A stretch of 64,000 bases of DNA from Bathynomus jamesi (Eukaryota > Arthropoda > Malacostraca > Isopoda > Cirolanidae), in assembly GCA_023014485.1 (NCBI GenBank), contig JAJOZX010000879.1:62001-126000 (forward strand). Direction: 5' to 3'. Below are positions 23,279 through 34,309 of the stretch, piece by piece. A program made the translations under genes and the position numbers. Every line of letters starts with the position of its first letter. Within the stretch, counting starts at the first letter, position 1. Under the pieces are notes generated by a model. It saw only the letters and a program-made list of their open reading frames with translations. It did no database searches and was not told the DNA's origin.

Positions 23279-26200
23279 TAGTGTGGACCAAAATGGGGGG
23301 TAAATTATAAAGTTGAAGAAATCCTTGTTCCACATTAATGCCCTTGTTCCTTTGGACCAGATAGACATGTTAGCAAAATTTTGGTCAAATATGAGAATAT
23401 TTAGGGGTCCCGAGATTTAATGACTTATAAAAAATTTCCAGTGAATAGGCGCGCTTAGAACATCAATGATCAACTCAACTCTTGAGTTGCAACTTATGAA
23501 AAAATTTCTTCTTATTTAAGAAATTTTTGGTGTTAATAGAGTACAAAAACAATCTTAGATCATTATTTCAGAGAAAATTATTAATAAGGAAAACAAAAAT
23601 TTTGGATAAAATATATTATCCTTAATTGGTCAACTCTAAATTAAAGGCTTTGCCTAATTGGCTTGAACCTTTTAGTTATCCTTTTTATCTCCTAATTTAA
23701 CTGGTTTATTTTACTATTTCAGAAATTTAATTTTTTAAACTAAAAATGGCTACTCGTTCTAAAACTAAAGTTTGGCTCATTGGCCATTTATATAAAGATA
23801 TACTTTGTTGCCACTTACCTACAAAACTGCAAGTTTTGCAAAAATATTTCTTCCATCAAAAAGAGGAAAAATTGGGACGAAGAAGATCCATTAATCTTTG
23901 CTTAGATGAAGTGATGACCTACTGGGAGAAAGCCAGGATTCCCACAATGCGTAGAGACAGTGCCATCCGAAAGATTGACTCTTTAATAAGCTGTTATGAT
24001 AAATTGATGAAAAACAGAAAAAGGCCCGAGGAAAAATGCCGTATTGAAGAAGCTATGTTTAAAGATGAAATTAAGGCTGAAATTCTTCATATTGGTCACT
24101 CTAATGCCCTTTTGATGATGTCAAATGAAGAAGACAAGCTTTTCTACTTAAGCCAGCAAGAAGATCTTACACAAAGTAGCATGTGTACAGTAGACCAAAT
24201 TCTTGCAAAAAGAGAGAAAAGAAGGCTTCATCGTGAAGAATTAGAGTGTGAAAGAGCCCTCAAAGAGCAGAAGCGATCTAAAAGATCATTCTTGCCTGCC
24301 AATAGAGATGATTTCACATCGTCATCATCAACTAATGACAACAACCTTGAAATGAATTTTCAAGGTCCCTCTGAAGAGCAATTTAAAAAGAAAATGTTGG
24401 CTCCTAAAAAGTCAAAGCCTATTGACAAAAATGTTGTAGCAGCCTATGATAGAATGAATCTTTCCAATCGAGATGCAGCTATGTCTTATGCTGTTGTTGC
24501 TCAGTCTTTGGGCCATAATTTGGAAAACATTAGTGTCAAAATCTACTATGCTTCGAACTCGTCAAAAGTTACGCAAAGAAATAGCAACAGAATATCAAGA
24601 GCAAGCATTTTGTCCTGAAGAGCCTTTAGTTCTTCATTGGGATGGAAAAATGCTCCCAGAGATATCAGGTTAGTTTTTTTGTCTGATTAATTTAGCATAT
24701 TTATATTTTATCTCTCAGGTGAAAAACTTAGTTGTGGGTCTGGTTTTCACACCTAGGCAATGTGTTATTATCTGGTTGGTTTTAATTAAACATTTTGATA
24801 GCTAAATTTCTATTTAATTAGGTTACATTTCACTGTCTGAAGCTAGTTTTCACAATCTACACCATTTTACCTTCAAATTAAAATAAATCAAGTTTAATTT
24901 AAAATAAGTCAAGTTTAATTTAAAATAAGTCAAGTTTAATTTAAAATTATATGTTATATATATATAAATTATAATATATATAAATATATTAAATATAAAA
25001 TAAAATATTAAATATATAATATAATATATATAAAATAAAATATTAAAAATAAATATATATAAATTATATATAAATTATATATTTTAACTTTTTCTTGCAG
25101 GCGAAGGAAGAACGGAAAGGATTGCAGTGTTAGTCAGCGGGAATGGTGAAGAGAAATTGCTGGGAATTCCTAAAGTCACTGCTGGCACGGGTACGGAGAT
25201 GGCTCGTGTTTGCATTTCTCTCCTGCAAGAACATGATATGACCCAGAGAATTATTGGGCTGTCATTTGACACAACAGCATCCAATACTGGAATCCATGCT
25301 GGAGCTTGCACTAAAATTGACCAAGAACTAGGAAAAGAGCTTTTATATTTAGCCTGCAGACACCATATTTATGAGATTGTCCTATCTCAAGTCTTCCGGA
25401 CTTCTATGGGCCATTCCTCTGAACCTGATATTCCAATCTTCAAAAGATTCAAAACTCAATGGGATTTTATGGATCATTCTCAAATCACAACTGCTGTTGA
25501 TTCCCAAAGCTGCAGAATAATTGAAAGAGTTCAAGATTTAAAAATCAAACAGTCTTAATCATGAAGGAGGCACTCAACTCTAAACAGCCAAGAGATGATT
25601 ATAAAGAATTTTTTCAACTTGTTCTCTTGTTTTTGGAGAAGAAAGCATTTCTAATACTCCCTTGAAGAGACCTGGAGCGTACCATCATGCAAGATGGATG
25701 GCAAAAGGAATTTATGCATTTAAGCTTTTTCTTCTCCAAAATCAATTTAAGATGACTAAAAAAGAACTTGATGCAATAACAGAAATTTGTTTATTTGTTG
25801 CATTGGTATACTCAAAATCTTGGGCAAAAGCTTCTCAACCAGAGGAAGCCCCAAATGTTGATCTTAAATTTTTGCAAGATCTTGCAATAATGGAGGAAAA
25901 TTCTTTGATATCAAGTGTTATCAAGCAAGCCCAAAATGCCATTAAACGACATCTGTGGTACCTCTCAGAAACACTTGTTGGATTAAACTTCTTTGACAAA
26001 AGCATATCCCTTGAAGAAAAGGAGCAAATGCGAAATAATATCAAAATGCCTCCAAGAAATAAGGGACTGAAACGTTTAGAAGCAAAGGTAACCCTAGCTT
26101 CTTTTAAAGAAAAAAGGATTTCTGATTTTGTTACTTCAAGGACTAAATCTCTCTTTGATGCTCTACATCTCAATTCTCTCTTCACTGAAAATTCTGCATC

Positions 26201-26475
26201 AACATGGGGAATAGATCCTGAGTACCAAAGAGGCTGTGCTAGAGTTTGTGCCCTTAGAGTGACAAATGACACAGCTGAGCGGGGTGTTGCATTGATTGAA
26301 AAATTTAATCAAGCAGTGACAACAAGAAGAGGACAAACAATACCTGCTCAAAACAGTTTTCAAGAATCGTAAAGAATTTCCAACAAAAAATAAAGCAGAA
26401 CTTATGAAAATGAGGAAAAACTAATTTTTTCAGCATTAAAAGGAAAAGTGCAATTTTCTCGGGACCCCTAAAACT
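23279..26475 (+). mobile_element. Family A (hAT-like) transposon, AT-rich copy
   Basis: The left end TAGTGTGGACC resembles the TAGGGTGGTCC of the copy at 58476. It directly follows GTGACCAT, close to that copy's target duplication TTGACCAT. A subterminal inverted repeat, TTTAGGGGTCCCGAGA, lies near 23399 on the left and as its complement near 26456-26472. The outermost right end is missing: the flank resumes at another position in the Penelope arm, which implies a rearrangement. The interior carries the gene at 23746-26424. Confidence 0.7.
23746..26424 (+). pseudogene. Family A transposase-like gene with one intron, decayed
   Basis: Starts at ATG 23746 (MATRSKTKVWLIGHL). The N-terminal helical region contains YWEKARIPTMRRDSAIRKI, as in the copy at 58598. 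A frameshift near 24540 is followed by PLVLHWDGKMLPEIS. A GT-AG intron runs from about 24669 to 25100 and is AT-rich. After it come LVSGNG, GLSFDTTASNTG, LYLACRHHIYEIVL and FKRFKTQWDFMD. Stops and a frameshift at 25556-25660 are followed by YHHARWMAKGIYAFKL and VTNDTAERGVALIEKFNQ. A last frameshift near 26315 leads to the stop at 26422. Candidate catalytic residues are the Asp of HWDGK, the Asp of SFDTTASN and the Glu of TAERG. Confidence 0.75.
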
Positions 26476-26486
26476 TGACGTAGAGG

Positions 26487-27045
26487 TTTATTTATTTATT
26501 TTATTTCGTGACATATATTTCATTTTGGCATCATCTATTAAATTGATTGTAAACTTTCCTTTTGAGCTTGAATTTGTAGACTCCACTTACAATTTTTGTT
26601 TTTTTTATCTGTTGGTTTATTTCTTTATATTTATTTCAATTGTGACGTATATATCACTAAGGCATTATTTTGTAACTTTTCCCAATTTATATTTATTTCT
26701 TTATTCTTTTGTGACCTGTTTACCATTCAGACAATAACTATAAAAAATTGGCTGGAAACAAGCCATTTGAATTTATGTTGAATTTCGGGCAAAGTGCTAA
26801 AATTGTAATTTTTCCATACAAATGTGTTTGCTCCTCCCACAATTTTTATTTCTATACTTACTATATATATATATATATTTTTGTAACCTATATATTGTCT
26901 TGAACTCTCCTTTCACGCCAGTGTTCCTGAGGATGTCATTAGACAAAAGCGCTTGAGCACCACTTTGTGTTTCTTTTCCCTTCGTGGTTTTATTCATCAT
27001 AAATATTTTTCACATGTCACTTTTGTGAAATAATTTTCATATATA
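26487..27045. repeat. Right outer inverted arm of the Penelope-like element
   Basis: Reverse complement of 19327-20036. It runs from the TTTATTTATTTATTTTATTT block through TTGGCTGGAAACAAGCC and GACAATAACTATAAAAAATT to TTTTATTCATCATAAATATT. It carries one hammerhead-like core instead of the palindromic pair of the left arm. A Tc1 element follows directly at 27052. Confidence 0.75.
26927..26950 (+). ncRNA. Hammerhead-like core in the right Penelope arm
   Basis: The sequence CTGAGGATGTCATTAG followed by ACAAAAGC matches the CUGANGA part of a hammerhead core. The GAAA part reads AAAA, so the conserved G is lost. The left-arm copies keep GAAA. This copy is probably inactive if it ever folded. Confidence 0.35.
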
Positions 27046-27051
27046 TATATA

Positions 27052-28446
27052 CAGTGCCCGCGAAAAGTATCCGATCATCCTTAAAATTTGTATTTTTTAC
27101 ATAAAAAACAATGTTTAAATGTATACTAACCTTATATTAGTATTTTGTCATCTGTCCTTTGGTTTGGATGACTTGTTCTAGACGTTTTGGCATGGATTTA
27201 ATCAAGTTTTGACAAACTTCCACTGATATTTCCTTGCACCATACCTTTTTGATGGCCTCTTGTAATTTTTCGACTGAGCCAGTGTCGTGGCATTCAACCT
27301 TATTTTTTATTATTAGCCACAGATTTTCTATCGGATTGAGATCTGGACTATTACCAGGCCAATCCAAAATATCAAATTTATTGTCAGTAATCCATTTTGT
27401 CACTATTTTGGCCCTGTGACATGGTGCACCATCATGCATGTATGTTTTTGTCCTTTGGATTGCCATTGCCATTGGAAGTTTATCCTGTAGCATTGCTAAA
27501 TACCGTGCACCATTCATAGTTGTGTTCTTCGGAAGAAAATATAAGTTTCCACGCCCATAGTAACCGAAACAACCCCAAACCATCACACTTGGAGGGTGTT
27601 TCATTGTCTTTAGGGTGTATTTAGGGTCCATCCTATTTTAGCCAATAGGCCGGTGAACCTTTTTTGGACAACTTCTGAATGTCAAAAATGTCGACTCATC
27701 GCTAAATAAAACCTTCTTCCAGTCATCAACAGTCCAATGAATGTATTTTTTACAAAATGCGACATGTTTTTTACGCATTTTTTCATTAATGAACGGTTTC
27801 TTAGCAGCATGGCGAGATGGTAATCCGAGTTCTTTTTGGAGCCGTTCCTGGATAGTTCGTTCAGAAACACCAGATAACAAATTATTCATATTAAATTTTA
27901 TTTCTTTCGCAGTTATTGTTGGGTTTTTCAATACTAAACGTTTCATAAGTTTGTCTGTTCGCGAATTTGTTTTTCTCGGTCTGCCAGATCGTTTTTTAGG
28001 GACTGGCGTGGTTAGGCCACCATTGTTCTCAGCCCGTGAAACCCATAAATTAACGGTACTTTGGGATATGTTTAATTCCTTAGCTATCTGTCTCTGTGAT
28101 TTCCCACATGCATGCAAAGCAACAATAGCACCTCGACAATCACTCTTAAGTTGTTTTTTAGCACACATTATATATAAATTTTATTTACACCACTTTCTGT
28201 AAAAAAATAAAAAATATCAAGAAATTTACACAAACAGTGAAATCTGACAAATTTGAGACACAGCCACCCGCAACGAAGGCTACCAGAACACTAATTTGAG
28301 AATGCGTTGGATAGCTCTCATATCAGCGAGCAACCTCAAAGTTACCAGATGTCGCTAGAACAAATAGAAAGTGAATTACGTGTCTCTGAATATCAAGGGA
28401 AAATATTGTATTTTCTTGAGTGATCGGATACTTTTCGCGGGCACTG
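27052..28446 (-). mobile_element. Complete Tc1 element
   Basis: A 1395-bp element with inverted ends CAGTGCCCGCGAAAAGTATC, flanked by TA (27050-27051 and 28447-28448). It encodes one transposase on the minus strand with one internal stop. The ends appear identical over at least 20 bp, so the insertion may be fairly young. Confidence 0.92.
27137..28168 (-). pseudogene. Tc1 transposase (DD34E) with one in-frame stop
   Basis: The frame spans 344 codons from ATG at 28168 (MCAKKQLKSDCRGAIVALHA). The N-terminal helix-turn-helix (IAKELNISQSTVNLWV) is followed by the GRP linker (SGRPRKT) and a second DNA-binding region ending VSERTIQERLQKELG. The catalytic blocks are VLFSDESTFLTF, MHDGAPCHRAK and SPDLNPIENLW. 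By my count 34 residues separate the second Asp from the Glu, as in classical Tc1. A TAA at about 27635-27637 (after RPIG) interrupts an otherwise open frame. The C terminus PKRLEQVIQTKGQMTKY is complete. Confidence 0.93.
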
Positions 28447-28465
28447 TATTATATATACACACAAG

Positions 28466-28972
28466 GTGTGTTCAAAAAGTTCCCACACTGGTTATGCTGG
28501 ATGTTGTAGTGTGACTCAGTCTGTGTCCAAAGATGATTAATGCTTGTTATTGTTATATTTTGTTCTTTCGATATTTACTGTTGTGTGTTTTGTCACAGTT
28601 TGTGCATTTGAATAATGGCTACTGTTGAAGAACAACATGTGTGCATAAAATTTTGTGTTAAGCTGGGCAAGACTGCTTCTGAAACCCATGCCATGCTGAA
28701 CACAGCATTTGGCAATGATGCCTTAAGTTGGACAACCACTTTTGAGTGGCACAAGTACTTTAACGAAGGCCAAACGTCGAGAGAGGATGATGAAAGGGTG
28801 GTACAACCTTCCACTTCAAGAACTGATGAACTGATATCGAGAGAATGAAATATGATATTAACAAGCAGTAACTGTCTTTGGACACAGACTGAGTCACACT
28901 ACAACATGCATCACATGACATGTATGTGCATGCAGCATATCCAATTCAGAAACTTTTTGAACACACCTTATA
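28466..28972 (+). mobile_element. mariner deletion derivative with fold-back ends
   Basis: The ends are AAGGTGTGTTCAAAAAGTTC and its near complement. The inner segment CTTTGGACACAGACTGAGTC (28872-28891) is the complement of sequence near 28515-28534, so the inverted repeats reach about 70 bp. Between them, 28615-28848 encodes only the N-terminal helix-turn-helix of a mariner transposase (VCIKFCVKLGKTASETHAML, TFEWHKYFNEG). The catalytic domain is deleted. Confidence 0.75.
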
Positions 28973-28986
28973 TATATATATATATA

Positions 28987-30157
28987 CACAGTGAGGCCTT
29001 GCATAATGAATTTAATTCATTCCAGAAAGTCATTCATTAACTGAAAAATTCGTTATGCAATGCATTAGTTCAATGAGATTTTCAGTAATTCGTTCCAGAG
29101 CCCAAATTTTGACCCTTTTTGCGCTTGTTTACCCACTTTTTAAATGGGTTCACCTTCTTCTGCTTGAGTATCCTGGGATTTTGGGAATGATACACAAGCA
29201 TAGGCTTAATCTTCAGGTCCCCTGATGCATTCCCAGCCATAAGTAAAGTAAACCGGTCTTTCATTGGTTTATGGGCCAGGCAGTTTGGACTCTTCTCTAG
29301 TAATGTAGGTTCTGTTCGGTAGCTTTTTCCAAAATAGGCCAGTTTCCTTGGCGTTAAAAACTTGTTGAGGCAAATAATCCTCCTCCTCAACAAGTTCTGC
29401 AAATTCTATTTTAAATTCCTTTGCTCCCTCAGTATCAGCACTTGCAGCCTCACCATGCCTTATAATGTTCTTAATTCCTGACCTTCTCTTGAAATTTTCA
29501 AACCACCCACGACTTGCATTGAATGATTCATATCTTTCAACTGATGCTGGAAGGGATTCCTTAATTTGTTCATATATTTGCACTGCCTTGTCACTAATGA
29601 ATGCCTTAGTAATGGATTCCCCCTTCATTTCCTTTTCTCTAATCCATATTAGTAAAACTCTCTCCATTTCAGCAATAGCTTCCCTTCCTTTAATAAGTCT
29701 ACTTGTAGCATCACTTACTTTAATTTTCATAATTTCTTCCTTCTTCTTAAAAATCATCGAAACTGTAATGGCAGACAATCCATATTCAGCAGCAAGATCT
29801 TTGGTGCTCGTTCCAGATTCACTTTTTTTAATAATGTCCTGCTTCATCTGGAGACTGATAGTTTTCCTGGATTTCTTTGGAGCATTAGCAGATGATGAAG
29901 GTCTTTTAGGGGCCATGACTACACATTTTATACACTTATAAAGCTAATAAATTAAAATTTAATAGTGAGCAATTATGTTGTACACAACTGCTCACGACAG
30001 CTACCAACCTCTAACTGAACATAAAACGTGTTATTACGTTTTTTGTTACCAAATTCGTTCTGCAAGGTAAAATCGTTATTTAAATCAATGGAGCCTTATG
30101 GAGGTAATTCGTTAAGCAAAAATTCACTATTTAAGGCGTTCGTTATGCAAGGCCTCA

Positions 30158-30162
<5 letters not shown>
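28987..30162 (-). mobile_element. Tigger-like element
   Basis: A 1176-bp element with inverted ends CACAGTGAGGCCTTGCATAA, flanked by TA (28985-28986 and 30163-30164). It carries a broken transposase on the minus strand. A (TA)n run adjoins it on the right. Confidence 0.87.
29082..29916 (-). pseudogene. Tigger (pogo) transposase, truncated and catalytically damaged
   Basis: The start at 29916 reads MAPKRPSSSANAPKKSRKTI. It is followed by a CENP-B-type helix-turn-helix (LQMKQDIIKKSESGTSTKDL, AAEYGLSAITVSMIFKKK) and the second CENP-B domain (YESFNASRGWFENFKRRSG). The first catalytic region reads VFNAKETGLFWKKLP, where Tigger proteins usually have NADETG, so the catalytic Asp is a Lys. A frameshift near 29290 leads to KPMKDRFTLLMAGNASGD and PRILKQKKV. 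The rest of the DDE domain is absent. The protein would bind terminal repeats at most. Confidence 0.88.

Positions 30163-30210
<48 letters not shown>
30163..30210. repeat. (TA)n microsatellite
   Basis: A pure TA dinucleotide run directly following the Tigger-like element. Confidence 0.95.
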
Positions 30211-30213
<3 letters not shown>

Positions 30214-30518
30214 GCAGAGACATTTTCAAATACTTTAGCGATGTTCCATCAACACAAACATGACCAAGATGATGTCACATAAGCACGACTAAGATGATGT
30301 CACATTGTGAGGATCCACTCAAGGCATATCCTTATGTTTTGCCTTACACCTCAACCTCGTTACAAGGACTACCTCAAGCATTCCATGCCACCATTGAACC
30401 TCGACTCTCCAAAGAATTAGTGACATGAGAGCTACCACCATGTGAACATCTTCTGTGCAGGCCTCATTTAGGCCTGGTGTCATTCACTTAACTTTATATA
30501 AAGACTAGACTAATGAGG
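30211..30518. other. Stretch with no recognised gene
   Basis: Mostly unique-looking sequence. The 14-mer AAGATGATGTCACA occurs twice (near 30269 and 30293). No protein motif is visible. Confidence 0.4.
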
Positions 30519-31025
30519 CATTCCATGTCAAGTGTACACACCTTATGTCAGGTCATCTCACTGATTTTAATGATTTTTGATGTGGTAGTTGGGTATGATG
30601 AGTAATGAAGTGTGACCAAATTTTAGCCACTTGGGTCAAATAGTTTGGGAGTAATGATCCCCCCAAATTTGGGATCAGCAGTGTAACCTCATGATTTTGA
30701 AAGGTCATAACTCAGGATCTAATGGATAGATTTTAATGATTTTGGTGTCAAAATGCTCAGAAAAGACAGCAGAATAACTAAGTTTATGCAAAGAGTGCGT
30801 AAAAAAGTTGCATTTATATTTCACCTTTGACCTTGACTTCAGGTCAGAGTTCAAAATTCAAGGTCATGAAAATTGGCATAAGTAAAGACCTTCAGATGAG
30901 GCATATTCAAGCAAAAAATTGGAGTGGGATCTCCATGGGTTTGCTCTCCACAAGCATTTGAAATTGTGCATGTTGAAAATTTTGAGCATTTTATTCAAGA
31001 TAACTTCACAAATAGTTCATATATA
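30519..31025. repeat. Left inverted repeat of a family B/C-type transposon
   Basis: The outer end CATTCCATGTCAAGTGTACA matches the complement of the family B right end near 8515. The inner part (about 30650-31025) is the reverse complement of 36597-36960, over about 360 bp with few differences. AGGTCA hexamers lie at 30702-30707, 30828-30833, 30841-30846 and 30861-30866. The pair of repeats encloses the family C gene at 31222. Confidence 0.75.
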
Positions 31026-31221
31026 TGTATGTATATAAATATATGTATAAATATAGCTACATTCATGGTTTGATAAATAAACTATGTATTAAGATTTTTG
31101 CAAATATTAAGGTATTTGCTGCTCTAAAAGAACAATAATTTTCATCACAGTACCTATATAATTTGTATATTTAATCATGTCAAATTTGTGTGTGTTCAGG
31201 TTTTGACTATATGCTGATAAA

Positions 31222-33526
31222 ATGTCATCAAACTATTGTTGTGATCCATTCAATTCCCATGATAAATTAAAATCTTCTGATCTTTGGCCTGCTTCACAAT
31301 CACTGATAGAAAAATTTCCAAATCATTTGAAGCCAGGCCAAAAGTTATGTTCATCAGGCAGAAAAAAATTTCCCTTACCTATTTTACAAGTTCAAAATAT
31401 AGCAGAACCAGAAATATTATCATCAAGCTCATCTGATACCACTATGGAAACCGTGTCATCAGATGATGTTTTTGTTGACAGGGAGGCTGAATTGTCAGCA
31501 ATGAATGAGATAATCACCATGATTGGGGAAAGTCTGATTCTCAAGCGCAAGATTCAAAGAAATGAAGCATACCTCCCAACAAAAATGGCCAAAATACAAA
31601 GTTCAGTAAGGAGACACTTAGATATGGTAGGTGAAATTTCTTAAGAGCCAGGTCCATCAAATATAGACAAACTGTCCGAGCCATAAGTAGTTGTCCAAAC
31701 ACTGAAAGATAAATATCAAAACTCAAATAAACATGACCAAATTATGATTCTAACTGATTTTGCACCATCAATGAGTGTAAGAAAACTAATTCAAGAATTT
31801 AACTGTTCACAAAGAATGGCTGTTTAGGCTCAGCATCTTGCAAAAGAAAAGGGAGTATTATCATCACCGAATCCAAAGATGGGGAAGGAATTGCCACTGG
31901 AAGTAACTAACATTGTTAGAGAGTTTTTTTTAGAAATGATGAAATAAGTAGACAAATGGCAGGCTTAAAAAAGACTGTAACAATAAAAGAAAATGGTGAA
32001 CAAAAAAAAATATCAAGAGAGGTTAGTTTTATGTAATCTAAAAGAAGCATATCAACAATTTAAGTTTAAGTTTCCAGCTCTCTCTATAGGATTTTCGAAA
32101 TTTGCGATGCTACACCCCAAAGAATGTGTTTTGGCGGGAGCAAGTGGGATGCATAGTGTGTGTCTGCACAATTCATCAGAATGTTAAGTTAATGATGACA
32201 GGTTCTAGAATGGCAGAAATTACCAGTGAGGAAGAAACTCTGTTGAGTAGTTATGACTGTGCTTTAGCCAAAATTATTTGTGACAAAAGTCAACTTTCTT
32301 GCTATTTAGGAGTGTGTAATCAATGCCCTCAATCTGATTCACTAAAGGAAACTCTTCTTACATGTTACGAAGAAAAAGGTATTGATGAAATCCAGTACAA
32401 ATAGTGGACAACAACAGATTGATCTCAGCTGGACTGTGTTATTGAAAATTTAAAAGGTTTCCTAGATACCTTTATTTCTCGACTAACTTGACTAAGGCAT
32501 CATGATTTCAATGCCAAACAAGCCAAGTATTTAGAAAAAAGAAAAAATGAACTGGATGAAGGCAATTTTTTCGTGATTGGGGACTTTTCTAAAAACTATT
32601 CCTTTGTAGTCCAAGATTGTGCTCTTATTATTACAAAGAGCAAGAAAAAGTAAATTATACCTCTCTAACTATTATTACAGAGTGTAATACACATGATACT
32701 GTTGCAGTGCATCTATTCATAAAAGTTTTAATAAATCATCTTAAAGTCAAATTTTGAGCTACTAAACAGAATTATTTATTTTACTGATGGATGCGCAGGT
32801 CAATACAAAAACTGCAAAAACTTTTTAAATTTATGCCACCACCATGAAGAATTTGGAGTTAAGGCTGAGTGGCATTTTTTTTCTACCAGCCATGGCAAGG
32901 GACCATCAGATGGTGTTGGAGGAACCATCAAAAGGGAAGCATCAAAAGAAAGTCTTCGTAGGCCATATGAAAATCAAATTCTGCCCCCAAAAGATCTTTT
33001 TGATTTCTGTTTCTTAAAATTGACTCAAATGTCTTTTAGCTTTGCAACACAAGAACAATACTCAAATGAGAAAGAATTTTTAGATCCAATTTTATCAAAA
33101 GTGAGAACCATACCAGGAACTCAAAAATTACATTCATTCATACCACTGACAAAACATTGTTTAGAAGTACAAATGCACACCGCCTCAGTTGAAAGTCAAA
33201 AGGAATTCGCTTCCCCCCAACAAGCCACTCAATTAATTGAAAATGTCACGGGAAATGTAACAGTGGAGTATGATAACCACTAGTGGATTGGGTGTGTGAT
33301 GGAAACATATCCTGGTGAGGGTGAAGTGAAAGTAAACTTCCTTCACCCTTGTGGCCCAAACAAGTCATTTACTTATCCTGAAAATCCTGATATACTTACA
33401 ATAGATTTGTCTGACATCCTCACAATCATAAACCCAACGACAGCTACTGGAAGAACATATACAATCACAAAAAAGGAAACCAATGAAGCCAATATGATCC
33501 TGAAAAAGCGTCATCTTAAAAAGTAA
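31222..33526 (+). pseudogene. Family C transposase-like gene, copy C1, decayed
   Basis: The start is at ATG 31222 (MSSNYCCDPFNSHDKL). An open N-terminal part of 140 codons leads to a degraded stretch with 'ILTDFAPSMSVRKLIQEFN'. Then follow YQERLVLCNLKEAYQQFK, IGFSKFAMLHPKECVLAGAS and VCTIHQNVKLMM. After a stop at 32403, the segment WTTTDRSQLDCVIENLKGF precedes the probable catalytic region: VIGDFSKNYSFVVQDC, YFTDGCAGQYKN, EWHFFSTSHGKGPSDGVGGT. The C-terminal part (33020-33526) holds a small module, WIGCVMETYPGEGEVKVNF. I know the family only as uncharacterised proteins repeated in many invertebrate genomes. At least six stops or frameshifts break this copy. A similar 'YIGFVIEI' segment at about 34130-34310 may be a stray C-terminal piece. 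Confidence 0.7.
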
Positions 33527-34066
33527 TCAAGAAACTGAATACAAACTTATTGTCAAAAACATATAATCAAAACTTACAACTGCATGGAAAATGTGAGTAT
33601 TGCTATTTAAATTGCTTATTGACATGTATGCCTATATACTGTAACTAACTATATTTTAATAATTACACTTATGAATACAGTTCTAAGTATTAGTCTATCT
33701 TAAATTGTACAGCTTTCTAATATTAAATTATTATTAAATAGCGGAAATCCCTCTAACCCTCTAGTCATTAGAGCCTGTGACTATGAATAAATGGTCCTGG
33801 GTTAGAATCCTAGTAGCTTAGACGTTAGAAAATTTATTTTCCCCACAAGCGCGTGCCCAATGCCTATGCTTGTTTCTGCCATACAGTAGAATATATAAGA
33901 ACTCTAAACTAATACAGAATGAAAAAAAACCTGTTTTGACACCCTGCATAGTATCTAGGCCTAGGTCCTTCAGAAGTTGGAATGAGGTACACACCTAGGC
34001 CTTGGGAGGTAACTAAGGGGTTTAACTACCTACCTTGCTAATTAATTTTTTAAACAAATCCTTATC
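33527..34066. repeat. Non-coding stretch with a possible tRNA-derived SINE head
   Basis: At 33745-33830 there is a sequence with GGTTAGAATCC, one base from a Pol III B box, preceded by TAACCCTCTAGTCATTAGAG, which could be a degraded A box. The rest has no recognised feature. Further downstream the palindromic CTAGGCCTAG motif occurs. Confidence 0.35.
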
Positions 34067-34309
34067 ATGATAATTTTACTTAAATATTTAATAGGTATAA
34101 AATTTATATTTTTCAGGTTCAGCACAGTAATATTAAGTGTTAATTTATCAGAAATACCTGTACAAGTTAGTCATTGTTCGCTGTTCAAACTTCAAACACC
34201 TAAATTTCAAGTTATTTTTAATGGCAAAAATTATATAGGATTTGTGATAGAAATTATTGATACTTTTAGAGAACCAAATAATTTGTTTGTAAAAATCTTG
34301 ATGCTTACC

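Noticed and set aside
19290..30210. CRISPR-like spaced repeats
   Set aside because: The repeats are inverted Penelope arms and TA microsatellites without regular spacers; the DNA is eukaryotic.
33745..33830. Possible tRNA gene
   Set aside because: Only a B-box-like match is convincing; no cloverleaf with paired acceptor stem could be drawn. Kept only as a weak SINE-head candidate.
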